Below are positions 38,364 to 46,752 of a DNA stretch of 64,000 nucleotides, in pieces. This DNA is from Geminicoccaceae bacterium (lineage in GTDB: Bacteria; Pseudomonadota; Alphaproteobacteria; Geminicoccales; Geminicoccaceae): assembly GCA_020638495.1 (NCBI GenBank), contig JACKIN010000002.1, forward strand, positions 360,612 through 424,611. Direction: 5' to 3'. The notes below the pieces were generated by a model. The model was not told the origin of the DNA and did not search any database. It saw only the letters and a program-made list of their open reading frames with translations. Position 1 is the stretch's first letter, and every line of letters begins with the position of its first letter. The translations under genes were made by a program, and so were the position numbers.

Positions 38364-39836
38364 TCAGCCGCGCCAGGAGTCGATCTCGTCGAGCGGGTAG
38401 ACCGGCCGGGGCTGGCGCTGCCAGGGCAGGGTGGCGATGTCCGACTGGCCCGGCCCCTTCGTGTCGACCCGGATCACGCCGGACGCGATCGGCTGGAAAT
38501 ACTGGAAGTTGGACGCGGTCTTGAGCACCACCATCTGGTAGTCCTCGGGCTGGACGCCGAGGGCGCGATAGGGCTCGGGCAGGTTGCCGGCGACCGCGCG
38601 AAGCTCGGTCAGCAGCATGGTCACCGGGCCGACCTCGAAGATGACCGCCTGCCCCAGGTCGACCTCGAGCTGGTTGTGCTTCGCCACCGGGATGACACCG
38701 CCGCCCACGGCGCGCACCGTGCCGGTGACGGTCAAGGGCTCGAAGAAGCCAGTGGCATGGCCGCCGAGCGGCAGCGTGACCTCGGCGCCGACGCCGGCCT
38801 TGGCGAGCTTCGCCACGGCCTCGGGTGCGATCATCGGGACCAGGGCACGGCCCTCGATGCCCTGGCGGAGAATCGATTCGAGGATCAGGTTGCTGTCGCC
38901 GGCGGCCCCGCCGAAGACGGTGTCGCCGGTGTCGCTGAGGATCACGAGCCCGTCCATGGCGTCGGCCCGGCGCACGGCCTCGTCGACGCCGACCGCGTCC
39001 TTCTTCTGGAACTCGGCGCGCATCGACCAGGCGAGATCGGCGAGCTCGTCCGCGAGCCGTCCGGCCAGCTCCCTGTCGCCATCGGTGGTCACCACCACCG
39101 CCCAGCCGCCCTCGGCCACGTCGAGCCAGGGCTGCATCGGGAAGGGCGAGGCCTGCAGCACGCGCGGATCCTGCTCCATCTCGCGGGCGCGATCGAACCA
39201 GGTCTTCATCGGCGGCTTCGAGGTCAGGAACTGCTCCTGGTGCGACAGGAGCCGGAGCTTGCGCATGGCGACGGTCGGGCGGACCTCGCCCTGCAGCATG
39301 CGCAGGAGTATCCCGGCCGCGATCTTGCCGGTCTCGAAGGGCTGATGCGGCTGGGTTCGGTGGCCGACCACCGCATCGGCGTTCTCGACCATCTGCCGGG
39401 TGACGTTGGCATGGTGATCGAGCGAGAGGACGATCGGCACGTCGGGTCCCAGGATCTCGCGGCAGAGTGCGAGCTGCGCCCCTTCGACATCGTCCATGCC
39501 ATCGGCGGCGCAGGCGCCGTGCAGCTGGATGGCGAGTCCGTCGATCCGGCCGGCGGCCTCGAGCCCGCTTCTGATCTTCTCCTCGAAGAAGAGCCGCGTC
39601 GCGTCGTCGAGCCGGCCCGCCGCCGAGGCCCAGCCGCGAATGATCGGGATCGTCTCGACCTCGAGGCCGGATTCCTCGATCGCCTCGAGATAGCCGCCGA
39701 CCTCGCCGAGGCCGCGCAGCTTCTCCAGCATCTCCTGGCCCTCGTAGAGGCCGAAGGAGCGGTAGTCCTGGAGCGTCGTCGGCAGCGGGTTGAAGTCGTT
39801 GGATTCCTGGCCGATGTTCAAAACGGCGATGCGCAT
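38364..39836 (-). CDS. M81-family metallopeptidase (MlrC-like)
   Basis: 490 residues. The N-terminal DUF1485 domain begins MRIAVLNIGQESNDFNPLPT, and the predicted zinc ligands are in SLDHHANVT (D140, H142) and RTQPH (H164), the pattern of microcystinase C. ASNFQYFQPIASGVIRVDTK near the C-terminus matches the second MlrC domain. MlrC hydrolyses linearised microcystin products, but most M81 members act on other, unknown peptides or amides. It sits between an SDR gene (12 bp upstream) and an Opp-type importer, consistent with use of an imported peptide-like compound (inference). Confidence 0.9.
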   Translation of the reverse strand: MRIAVLNIGQESNDFNPLPTTLQDYRSFGLYEGQEMLEKLRGLGEVGGYLEAIEESGLEVETIPIIRGWASAAGRLDDATRLFFEEKIRSGLEAAGRIDGLAIQLHGACAADGMDDVEGAQLALCREILGPDVPIVLSLDHHANVTRQMVENADAVVGHRTQPHQPFETGKIAAGILLRMLQGEVRPTVAMRKLRLLSHQEQFLTSKPPMKTWFDRAREMEQDPRVLQASPFPMQPWLDVAEGGWAVVVTTDGDRELAGRLADELADLAWSMRAEFQKKDAVGVDEAVRRADAMDGLVILSDTGDTVFGGAAGDSNLILESILRQGIEGRALVPMIAPEAVAKLAKAGVGAEVTLPLGGHATGFFEPLTVTGTVRAVGGGVIPVAKHNQLEVDLGQAVIFEVGPVTMLLTELRAVAGNLPEPYRALGVQPEDYQMVVLKTASNFQYFQPIASGVIRVDTKGPGQSDIATLPWQRQPRPVYPLDEIDSWRG

Positions 39837-39848
39837 GGGTGTCTTCCG

Positions 39849-40628
39849 CTAGAGTGATGCCAGAAGCCCGCCGTCGACGGCGAGGACCTGGCCGGTGCAG
39901 TACGAGGCACCAGGCGAGCAGAGGAAGATGGCGGCGGCACCAAGCTCCTCGACGGCGCCCCAGCGGCGCATCGGGGTGCGGGCCTCGACCTGGGCCACGA
40001 GATCGGGGTTGGTCGCGCGCAAGGTCCTGTTCGCCTCGGTCGGAAAGTAGCCCGGGGCCAGCGCGTTGACGCAGATGCCGGCCGGCGCCAGCTCGACAGC
40101 GAGGGCGCGCACCAGCCCGTTCAGCCCGGCCTTGGCCGCCGCGTAGCCCGCCATGGTCGGCCGGGCGACGAAGGAGTTGATCGACGAGGTGGCGAGAATG
40201 CGGCCGAAGCCCTGTGGCACCATCAACCGCGACGATTCGCGGGCGAGACGGAAGCAGGCGACGAGATTGGTGTCGATGGCGGCGGTGAAATCGACGTCCG
40301 TCTGCTCGGCCAGGGGCTTGCGCACCCCACCGCCGACATTGCTCACCAGGATGTCGAGCCGGCCGAGGCGGTCGCCGATGTTGGCGACGGCGTCCGTCAC
40401 AGCACCAGCGTCGCGCACGTCGAACGCGGCCGCCTCGGCGCTGCCGCTCGACGTCCGGATGGCGGCGACGGCGGCGTCGAGCCGGCCGGCGTTGCGGGCG
40501 TTCAGGACGACATGCGCCCCGGCCGAGGCCAGTGCTTCGGCAATGGCGAGGCCGATGCCGCGCGAGGCGCCGGTGACAAGGGCGACCCGCCCGTCGAGCG
40601 ACAGGAGCCGGGCCGCCGGAACGGTCAT
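39849..40628 (-). CDS. Short-chain dehydrogenase/reductase (classical SDR)
   Basis: 259 residues from ATG 40628, overlapping the aminotransferase stop (ATGA). Rossmann motif TGASRGIG (19-26), NNAG-equivalent SNVGG (96-100), catalytic Ser149, Tyr162 and Lys166 in YAAAK, and the C-terminal CTGQVLAVDGG of 3-oxoacyl-ACP-reductase-like members. NADP preference is suggested by Arg in the glycine-rich loop. Substrate not assignable; operon context with an aminotransferase suggests an amino-acid-like or keto intermediate. Confidence 0.9.
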   Translation of the reverse strand: MTVPAARLLSLDGRVALVTGASRGIGLAIAEALASAGAHVVLNARNAGRLDAAVAAIRTSSGSAEAAAFDVRDAGAVTDAVANIGDRLGRLDILVSNVGGGVRKPLAEQTDVDFTAAIDTNLVACFRLARESSRLMVPQGFGRILATSSINSFVARPTMAGYAAAKAGLNGLVRALAVELAPAGICVNALAPGYFPTEANRTLRATNPDLVAQVEARTPMRRWGAVEELGAAAIFLCSPGASYCTGQVLAVDGGLLASL

Positions 40629-41965
40629 GCTGGCGCTGCCCCGGCGCCCTGGCGGGCAAGGTCCTTCAGCACCGCGTGGGCGGCCTCCTCGATGCGGGCC
40701 ATATGGTGGTCCTCGTGCGCCAGGCTCACGCAGAAGCGCCGAAGCGGCTGGGCGGCCGTGGCGATGCCGTGGTCGAGCAGGCCCCGGCGAAAGGCGGCAT
40801 CGCGAGCAAGGTCGCCATGCACCAGATCCTCGTAGCGGCGCGGTGCCTCCGCCTGGAAATGGAGGGCCACGACCGAGCCGAAGCGGGTGACGACGGCATC
40901 TAGGCCGGAAGCGGCGACCGCCCGCTCCAGTGCTGCCGCCAGCGCCTCGCCCTTGGCGTAGAGGGCAGGGTAGGCGTCCGGTTCCGCCATTCGCTCGATG
41001 GTCGCGAGGGCCGCCGCCACCGAGCGGGGATGGGCGTTGAACGTGCCGCCGAGCGCCACGCCATGCGGCGGAGCGGCGGCGAAGCGTTCCAGGAGATCGC
41101 GCCGGCCGACAATGGCGGAGAGCGGATGGCCGTTGCCGATCGCCTTGCCGAAGGTGGCGAGGTCCGGCGTGACGCCGATGAGCGACTGGTAGCCGCCGAG
41201 CGCGTGGCGAAAGCCCGTGATGATCTCGTCGAAGATCAGGAGCACGCCCCGCCGCTCGCAGAGCGCCTTCAAAGCTTCCGCATAGCCGGGTTCGAAGGGG
41301 ATGCAGCCGATATTGTGCATGAGCGGCTCGACCAGCACGGCGGCGACGTCGTGGTCGGCGGCGTCGAGCACCGCCTCGATGGCGGAAAGGTCGTTGAAGG
41401 GCAGGATGGTGGTTGCCGCCATGGCTTCGGGGAGGGCACCCGCGGTGAACGGATCGGCACCGCCGAGCCGCTCTTGCGGACTCACCCAGTTCATCGCGAC
41501 GTAGTCGTGCCAGCCGTGATAGGTGCCCTGGAACTTGATGATCCGCCGCCGCCCGGTCACGGCCCGGGCGAGCCGCACGGCATGCAGCGTGGCCTCGGTG
41601 CCCGAGGTGCAATAGGCGACGAGCTCGGCCGCGGGAATGAGGTCGATCAGCCGCTCGGCGAGGTCGAGCTCGAGCCGGCTGGTGCCGAGCCCGACCAGGT
41701 CCATGCCGTCGCTGATCTCGGCCGTGCGTGCCACATGCCGCGGATCGTTGCGGCCGAGCAGGATGGCGCCATAGCCGCAATTGAGGTCGATATAGCTGCG
41801 GCCGTCCTCGGCCATCAGCTCGGCACCGGCGACCCGGTTGAACACGAGGGGACGTGAGAGACGGCGCGCGGCGCTGGCGCTGCCGCCCGGCAACAGGCGA
41901 CCGAGTGCCTGAAACGCGGCCTCGTCCGTTGTCGGCGCGCCACCCGGCTTCATGCTTTTCCCCAT
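40625..41965 (-). CDS. Class III aminotransferase, glutamate-1-semialdehyde aminomutase-like
   Basis: 446 residues from ATG 41965, with AGGAAGG eight bases upstream. PLP fold type I: SGTEATLHAVRLARA near 121, the aspartate in LLIFDEIITGF (D246) and the Schiff-base Lys274 in TFGKAIGNGHP. It resembles the HemL-like subgroup, but a catabolic operon with TRAP, LacI and SDR genes argues for an amino-acid or amino-sugar aminotransferase or aminomutase rather than haem synthesis. It is followed without a gap by the SDR gene. Confidence 0.88.
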   Translation of the reverse strand: MGKSMKPGGAPTTDEAAFQALGRLLPGGSASAARRLSRPLVFNRVAGAELMAEDGRSYIDLNCGYGAILLGRNDPRHVARTAEISDGMDLVGLGTSRLELDLAERLIDLIPAAELVAYCTSGTEATLHAVRLARAVTGRRRIIKFQGTYHGWHDYVAMNWVSPQERLGGADPFTAGALPEAMAATTILPFNDLSAIEAVLDAADHDVAAVLVEPLMHNIGCIPFEPGYAEALKALCERRGVLLIFDEIITGFRHALGGYQSLIGVTPDLATFGKAIGNGHPLSAIVGRRDLLERFAAAPPHGVALGGTFNAHPRSVAAALATIERMAEPDAYPALYAKGEALAAALERAVAASGLDAVVTRFGSVVALHFQAEAPRRYEDLVHGDLARDAAFRRGLLDHGIATAAQPLRRFCVSLAHEDHHMARIEEAAHAVLKDLARQGAGAAPA

Positions 41966-42032
41966 ACCCGTTCCTTCCTCGATAGCCTTCGACCCCGTGG
42001 ACCGAAAGCGCTATTTGCCGTCGTGCCCCGGC

Positions 42033-43049
42033 TCACAGCGACTGTCCGGCCTGCGGCTCCACCGGCAGGACCAGCTCCTTCGTCTCGAACCGGCCCTCGG
42101 CGAGGCGCCGCACCAGAAGGTCGGCGGCGCGCGTGCCGAGCGCGAAGGCCGGCGAGCGGATGGTGGTCAGGGGCGGGTGGACCGTGCCGGTGATCGGCAG
42201 GCAGTTGAACCCGCTGACCCGCACGTCCGCCGGCACCTCGCGGCCGATCCGTGCGAGGGCCCCGATCGACTGGGCGGCGAGCTGGTCGTTGCTGGCGAAG
42301 ATCGCCTCGGGCACGTGTGCTGCGAGCTGCCGGTCGAGCGCTGTCGAGACGGCCTGCATGTCGGTCTCCGCCACCTTCAGGATGGTCAGGCTGCCCGGCT
42401 CGTCCAGCCCGTCGCGCAGGCCCGCGAGCCTCGCCTCGATGGCCGGCCAGGCGAGCTCGGGCACGACCGCCAGGACGTCCGAGAGACCCAGGCCGCGAAT
42501 GCGCTCGCCGAGCCAGCGGCCGCCCGCCCGGTCGTCCTGGCGGACGACGCAGACATCGTCCGGGATCGGCGCCAGCGTCTCCTGGAAGACCAGGAGCGGC
42601 AGGCCGAGCTCGCGGAACCGGGTGATCAGCACCAGCCGCTCGTCCTGCGGGCCGGACATGAAGAGCGTGATGGCATCGGCATCCTGGGCGCGCATCAGGA
42701 GCATGTCGAGGGGTGCCCGGCGGTTCAGCCGCTGGACGAGGAGGCCGTAATCCTGCTCCGAGAGCGCGTTGGAGAGGCCGGCCACGACATAGGTGGTGAA
42801 CGGGTCGGCGAGGAACTCCGGCGAGCTGTCGACGGCGATCAGCGCGATCCGGTGGTGCCGACTGGTGCGCAGCGAGCGCGCGGCCCGGTTGGGGAAGTAG
42901 CCGAGCCTGTCGACCGCCGCCTCGACCCGTGCCCGGGTGGCCGCCGACATGCCGTGATAGTGGCCGTTGACGACGCGCGAGACGATGGCCGTGGAGACAC
43001 CGGCGGCACGCGCCACCGTGTGCAGGGTGGGTGCCCGGGCGCGGGTCAT
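42033..43049 (-). CDS. LacI-family transcriptional regulator
   Basis: 338 residues from ATG 43049. The helix-turn-helix is at about 9-28 (LHTVARAAGVSTAIVSRVVN), followed by the hinge segment RVEAAVDRLGYFPNRAARSL and a periplasmic-binding-like sensor domain (IALIAVDSSPEFLADPF ... AIFASNDQLAAQSIGAL). It lies inside the operon, between the TRAP large permease (22 bp upstream) and the aminotransferase. The perfect palindrome at 46652-46663 in the divergent promoter region is its most likely operator, so it probably controls both the leftward array and the rightward aminotransferase gene. Confidence 0.92.
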   Translation of the reverse strand: MTRARAPTLHTVARAAGVSTAIVSRVVNGHYHGMSAATRARVEAAVDRLGYFPNRAARSLRTSRHHRIALIAVDSSPEFLADPFTTYVVAGLSNALSEQDYGLLVQRLNRRAPLDMLLMRAQDADAITLFMSGPQDERLVLITRFRELGLPLLVFQETLAPIPDDVCVVRQDDRAGGRWLGERIRGLGLSDVLAVVPELAWPAIEARLAGLRDGLDEPGSLTILKVAETDMQAVSTALDRQLAAHVPEAIFASNDQLAAQSIGALARIGREVPADVRVSGFNCLPITGTVHPPLTTIRSPAFALGTRAADLLVRRLAEGRFETKELVLPVEPQAGQSL

Positions 43050-43071
43050 GGTGCCGGGGAGGGGGCCGCCG

Positions 43072-44355
43072 TCAACGGATGAGCCCCATGGAGCGCGGCA
43101 AGGCCAGGGAGAGCTCCGGCCAATAGGTGACGATGCCCAGCGCAACCAGCTTGATCATGAAGAACGGGATGAGCGCCTTCGAGACCTGGCCGATCCGCAG
43201 CTTCGCCACCGAGGCGATGACGAAGAGGTTGGTGCCGATGGGCGGCGTGTTCAGGCCGACCATCAGATTGAGGATGACGATGATCGAGAAGTGGATCGGA
43301 TCGATGCCGAAGCCCGCCGCCGCCGGTTGCAGGATCGGCACGAAGATCAGGATGGCCGGCACCGTGTCGACGAAGCAGCCGACGACCAAAAGGAAGATGT
43401 TCACCAGCAGCAGGAAGACATGCGTGTTGTCGGTGAGCGAGACGAAGAGATCGCGCACCAGGCCCGGCACGTTCTCGATCGCCAGATACCAGGCGAAGAT
43501 GGTCGAGGTGGCGACGACGAACATCACGACCGCGGTGGTGAGGGCACTCTCGCGCAGCGTGGTGGCCAGCCGTGCCAAAGTGAGCGAGCGGTAGACGACG
43601 AGCGTCAGCAGGAGGACGTAGCCGACCAGCACGGCGGCGGCCTCCGTCGCCGTGAAGACACCGCCGCGCACGCCACCGACGATGATCACCGGGGCACCCA
43701 GCACAGGTAGACCGGCGAGCAGCGTTCGCCAGATGCCCTCCTTCGGCGGGGCGGCGGCATCGGGCTCGCGGTGGCGGGTGGCGAAGGCGACATAGCTCAT
43801 GAAGAGCACGGTGACGAGCAGGCCCGGCAGGATGCCGGCCATGAACATCGCCCCGATCGAGAGCCGGGTCGGGATCGCGTAGATCACCATGACGAGGCTC
43901 GGCGGGATGATCGGGGCGACGATCGCGGCCGAGGTGGTGAGCGCGGCAGCAAAGGCGGTGGAATAGCCCTTCGCCTGCATCATCGGCACCATCACCGAGC
44001 CGAGCGCTGCCGTGTCGGCGGTGGCCGAGCCGGAGATGCCGGCCATCATCAGGTTGGAGACGATGTTGACCTGGGCGAGGCCGCCCCGGAGCCGGCCGAC
44101 GATGAGATCGGCGAAGCTGACGAGGCGATGGATGATGCCGCCGGAGACGAGGAGGTTGCCGGCGAGGACGAAGAGCGGCAGGGCGAGCAGGGGATAGCTG
44201 TTGATGCCGGCGAAGGCGCGCTGCGCCACGACGGCCGGGTTGCCGACGCCGGAGAGCACGATGCCGGCGACGGCGACGATGCCGACCCCGAACGCGATGG
44301 GCGTGCCGACGACGAGCAGGAAGGCCAGGAAGACCAGCAGGAAGACGCCGGTCAT
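43072..44355 (-). CDS. TRAP transporter large permease (DctM-like)
   Basis: 427 residues with about 12 helices. Motifs SGSATADTAALGSVMVPMM, TTSAAIVAPIIPPSLVMVIY, TEAAAVLVGYVLLLTLV and NLMVGLNTPPIGTNLFV are typical of DctM. It overlaps the small permease stop by 4 bp and is followed after 22 bp by the LacI gene. It belongs to a different TRAP system from the one at 19020-21879. Confidence 0.92.
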   Translation of the reverse strand: MTGVFLLVFLAFLLVVGTPIAFGVGIVAVAGIVLSGVGNPAVVAQRAFAGINSYPLLALPLFVLAGNLLVSGGIIHRLVSFADLIVGRLRGGLAQVNIVSNLMMAGISGSATADTAALGSVMVPMMQAKGYSTAFAAALTTSAAIVAPIIPPSLVMVIYAIPTRLSIGAMFMAGILPGLLVTVLFMSYVAFATRHREPDAAAPPKEGIWRTLLAGLPVLGAPVIIVGGVRGGVFTATEAAAVLVGYVLLLTLVVYRSLTLARLATTLRESALTTAVVMFVVATSTIFAWYLAIENVPGLVRDLFVSLTDNTHVFLLLVNIFLLVVGCFVDTVPAILIFVPILQPAAAGFGIDPIHFSIIVILNLMVGLNTPPIGTNLFVIASVAKLRIGQVSKALIPFFMIKLVALGIVTYWPELSLALPRSMGLIR

Positions 44356-44903
44356 TCCGGGCGATCCAGCACCACATCCCGCCCGCGCACCAGGCGAACC
44401 ATGATCCCGACCAGCAGGATGGTCATCAGCCCGAAGGCGATCGGCAGGGTCGCATAGACGACGCCCATGGGCATGCGGAGCGCTGTCGACGGCGTGTGCA
44501 TGCTGCGCATCGTCAGATCCCAGCCGCCATAGGCGACGTAGAGCATGAAGGCGGCGCTGGCGGCGTAGCCGGCGAGCCGAAGCAGCATGACCAGCCGCGG
44601 CCAGCGGAAATCGTCCAGCACCTGCAGGCGGATGTGCATATCCATCTCGAGGGCGCGGTAGCCCCCGAGCAGGGTCAGGAGGACGAGGAGGAACTGGGCC
44701 AGCTCCTCCGGCCAGGGCAGCGCCGCATGAAAGACGTAACGCAGCACCACCTGGCAGATCAGCACGATCGAGATGACCGCAAGCGCCGTCACCAGGATGG
44801 CGTCGACCAGCCAGCGAAAGGCCCGAACCGCCGGGCCGGCAGGTCTGGCGGGCGACGCCCGGGGGGTGGCCCCGGGCGTCGCTGGCTCATTCGACCCGGG
44901 CAA
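44352..44903 (-). CDS. TRAP transporter small permease (DctQ-like), TTG start
   Basis: 183 residues if started at TTG 44903, the only ATG/GTG/TTG in frame close upstream of helix 1; the next candidate downstream is a GTG inside helix 1. That TTG overlaps the last codons of the binding-protein gene by 17 bp. Four helices are visible, with VVLRYVFHAALPWPEELAQF after helix 1, diagnostic of DctQ. The first 25 residues are Pro/Ala-rich and are encoded by a 13-bp perfect GC hairpin (44852-44882). Translation may thus be tuned relative to the binding protein (inference). Confidence 0.82.
   Translation of the reverse strand: MPGSNEPATPGATPRASPARPAGPAVRAFRWLVDAILVTALAVISIVLICQVVLRYVFHAALPWPEELAQFLLVLLTLLGGYRALEMDMHIRLQVLDDFRWPRLVMLLRLAGYAASAAFMLYVAYGGWDLTMRSMHTPSTALRMPMGVVYATLPIAFGLMTILLVGIMVRLVRGRDVVLDRPE
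44852..44882 (-). other. 13-bp perfect GC stem-loop between TRAP P and Q
   Basis: Arms 44852-44864 and 44870-44882 (GCGACGCCCGGGG with its exact complement) enclose a 5-base loop. It starts five bases past the binding-protein stop on the leftward transcript and lacks a T run, so it is not a classical terminator. It would protect the upstream mRNA from 3' exonucleases or hold back DctQ translation; both are inferences from position. Confidence 0.75.
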
Positions 44904-45912
44904 GTCGCTCGGCCCGAAGCGCCTCGACCTCCGCGTAGAGTGCGTCGACGAACTCGGCGCCGAGCTCGCCCGTGAGATAGGCGCGGATCGGCTCGATCGT
45001 CGCGTCACGGAAGGTGGCGCGCTCCTCGGCCGACGGCAGGTAGACCTCCATGCCCTCGGCGCGCAGTGCCTCGACGGCGCTGACCCGGGCCTGGTAGTTG
45101 CGCTCGCCGAACTCGGTCATCGCCCCTTCCTGGGCACCGGCGACCACGACCTGGCGAAGCTCGGGCGGCAGGCTCTGGAAGAAGTCCTCGTTGATCATGA
45201 TGGTGTTGAGGCCGAGCTGGTGATTGTCGACCGTGAGGTACTTCTGCACCTGGTAGAAGGTGTAGTCGAAGACGATGCCGACGGGGTTCTCCTGGCCGTC
45301 CACGACACCCTGCTGCAATGCACCATAGAGCTCCTCCCAGGGCACCGGCGTCGGCGAGCCGCCCATCGCCTCGACCATGGCGAGCGACATCGGGCTCGGC
45401 GGCACGCGCATGCGGATGCCCTCGAGATCGGCCGCCGTCTTCAGCGGCCGCACGTTGTTGGTGAACGAGCGGAAGCCGTAGGGTGCGGCGGCGAGCAGGC
45501 GCAGGCCCGATTCGGCCGCCATCCGCTCGCTCAGCTCCTGGAAGAACGGCCGGCGCAGGAACTCGAGCGCCTCGTCGCCATCCGAGAAGAGATAGGGCGT
45601 GGAGAGGAACAGCATGGGCGCGAAGAAGGGGTCGAGATTGGCCTCGTCGCCCTGCGCCACCTCGATGGCGCCGAGCTGCGCCTGCTCGAGCGTGTCATGG
45701 ATCGAGCCGAGCTGGCCGGCCGGCAGCACCTCGACCTCGATCTGGCCGCCGCTCGCCGCCTCGACATAGGCGGCGAAGACCAGCCAGCCCTTGTGCAGCG
45801 GGCTCTCGGTCGATTCCGCGTGGCTGGCGCGGATGGTGAAGTCCGCCGCGTCCGCGGCCGGGACGAAGCCCAGCGCACCGATGGCCGCGGTGAGCGCGAG
45901 ACGTTTGATCAC
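44887..45912 (-). CDS. TRAP transporter substrate-binding protein (DctP-like)
   Basis: 341 residues from GTG 45912, with AGGAGGGAA nine bases upstream. Sec signal to about ADAAD (19-23). DctP landmarks: RASHAESTESPLHKGW, LEGIRMRVPPSPMSLAMVEA with the carboxylate-clamping Arg, and GALQQGVVDGQENP. A carboxylate substrate is expected. It lies downstream of the RraA-like gene and upstream of the Q and M permease genes; the hairpin just past its stop may raise its yield over the permeases. Confidence 0.92.
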   Translation of the reverse strand: MIKRLALTAAIGALGFVPAADAADFTIRASHAESTESPLHKGWLVFAAYVEAASGGQIEVEVLPAGQLGSIHDTLEQAQLGAIEVAQGDEANLDPFFAPMLFLSTPYLFSDGDEALEFLRRPFFQELSERMAAESGLRLLAAAPYGFRSFTNNVRPLKTAADLEGIRMRVPPSPMSLAMVEAMGGSPTPVPWEELYGALQQGVVDGQENPVGIVFDYTFYQVQKYLTVDNHQLGLNTIMINEDFFQSLPPELRQVVVAGAQEGAMTEFGERNYQARVSAVEALRAEGMEVYLPSAEERATFRDATIEPIRAYLTGELGAEFVDALYAEVEALRAERLARVE

Positions 45913-45976
45913 GACGTTTCCCTCCTGGTTGGACGACTTGGAATTGACGACGGCGATCGGATCGCGGTCGGCGCGT

Positions 45977-46645
45977 TCAGAGCACGCCGTATTTCGCGTA
46001 GACGTCGGCGAGCTTGAGCCCCTTGGCCAGCTCGTCGCGCGTCCGGTTCTCGCCCTTGATCTTCTCGAGCGCCGCCCTCAGCACCGCGCCCTCGATCGCC
46101 TGCGGGATGACCACCACGCCATCCACATCGCCGAAGACGAGGTCGCCCGAGCGGACGGCGACGCCGCCGCACTCGACCGGCACGTCGATCGCGACCACGC
46201 GCCCGCGGCCCTGGCTGTCGAGCGGGCCGATGCCGCCGTGGAAGACCGGGAACTCCATGGCCCGGATCTGCCGGACGTCACGCACCAGCCCGTCGGTGAC
46301 GCAGCCCGCGGCACCCCGGTAGCTGGCGGCGGTCGACAGGAGCTCGCCCCAGGGGGCGATGCGGTCGGTCGGGCCGTTGCAGGCGAAGACCGCGACCTCG
46401 TCGGGCTTCAGATCGTCGATCAGCCTGATCTCGAGCTCGTAGAAGTTCTCGCCCTCGGGGATGTGATAGATCGGCATGAAGAGGCCGGTGCGGGCGCGCC
46501 CGAACAGCACCGACCGGTCGTCCAGCGGGCGCACGAACGGCTTCATCGCCTGATGGGTGTGACCGAGCGCGTCCAGCGTGTCGGAGAGGACGGCGGTGTA
46601 GAGCTCCTTGCGGAGTTTCGCGAAGTCGATTGCCACGTCATTCAT
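45977..46645 (-). CDS. RraA-family protein (HMG/CHA aldolase-like)
   Basis: 222 residues. The RraA/aldolase signature is present: GELLSTAASYRGAAGCVTDG followed by LVRD, then FPVFHGGIGPLDSQGRG and GDVDGVVVIP. Family members are either RNase E inhibitors or class II-type metal-dependent aldolases/decarboxylases of 4-hydroxy-4-methyl-2-oxoglutarate. Catabolic context favours an aldolase or decarboxylase acting on the TRAP-imported acid. First gene of the leftward array; the LacI-like palindrome lies 7-18 bases before its ATG. Confidence 0.85.
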   Translation of the reverse strand: MNDVAIDFAKLRKELYTAVLSDTLDALGHTHQAMKPFVRPLDDRSVLFGRARTGLFMPIYHIPEGENFYELEIRLIDDLKPDEVAVFACNGPTDRIAPWGELLSTAASYRGAAGCVTDGLVRDVRQIRAMEFPVFHGGIGPLDSQGRGRVVAIDVPVECGGVAVRSGDLVFGDVDGVVVIPQAIEGAVLRAALEKIKGENRTRDELAKGLKLADVYAKYGVL

Positions 46646-46651
46646 CCAAGA

Positions 46652-46663
46652 TTAAACGTTTAA
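46652..46663. promoter_or_regulatory. LacI-type operator palindrome
   Basis: TTAAACGTTTAA is a perfect 12-bp palindrome with the central CG of LacI/GalR-type operators. It is AT-rich inside GC-rich DNA and sits in the 107-bp gap between the RraA-like gene and the divergent aminotransferase gene. The LacI-family regulator of the same array is the obvious ligand. I saw no second copy in the window by eye. Confidence 0.75.
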
Positions 46664-46752
46664 CCTGTCCTAGTGCGTTGCGGATCGCTGTCAATCGCGC
46701 TTGTCGTGGCGCACCGTGCCGCCGCACGCTGGCCCTGACCCGGGAGAGACCC

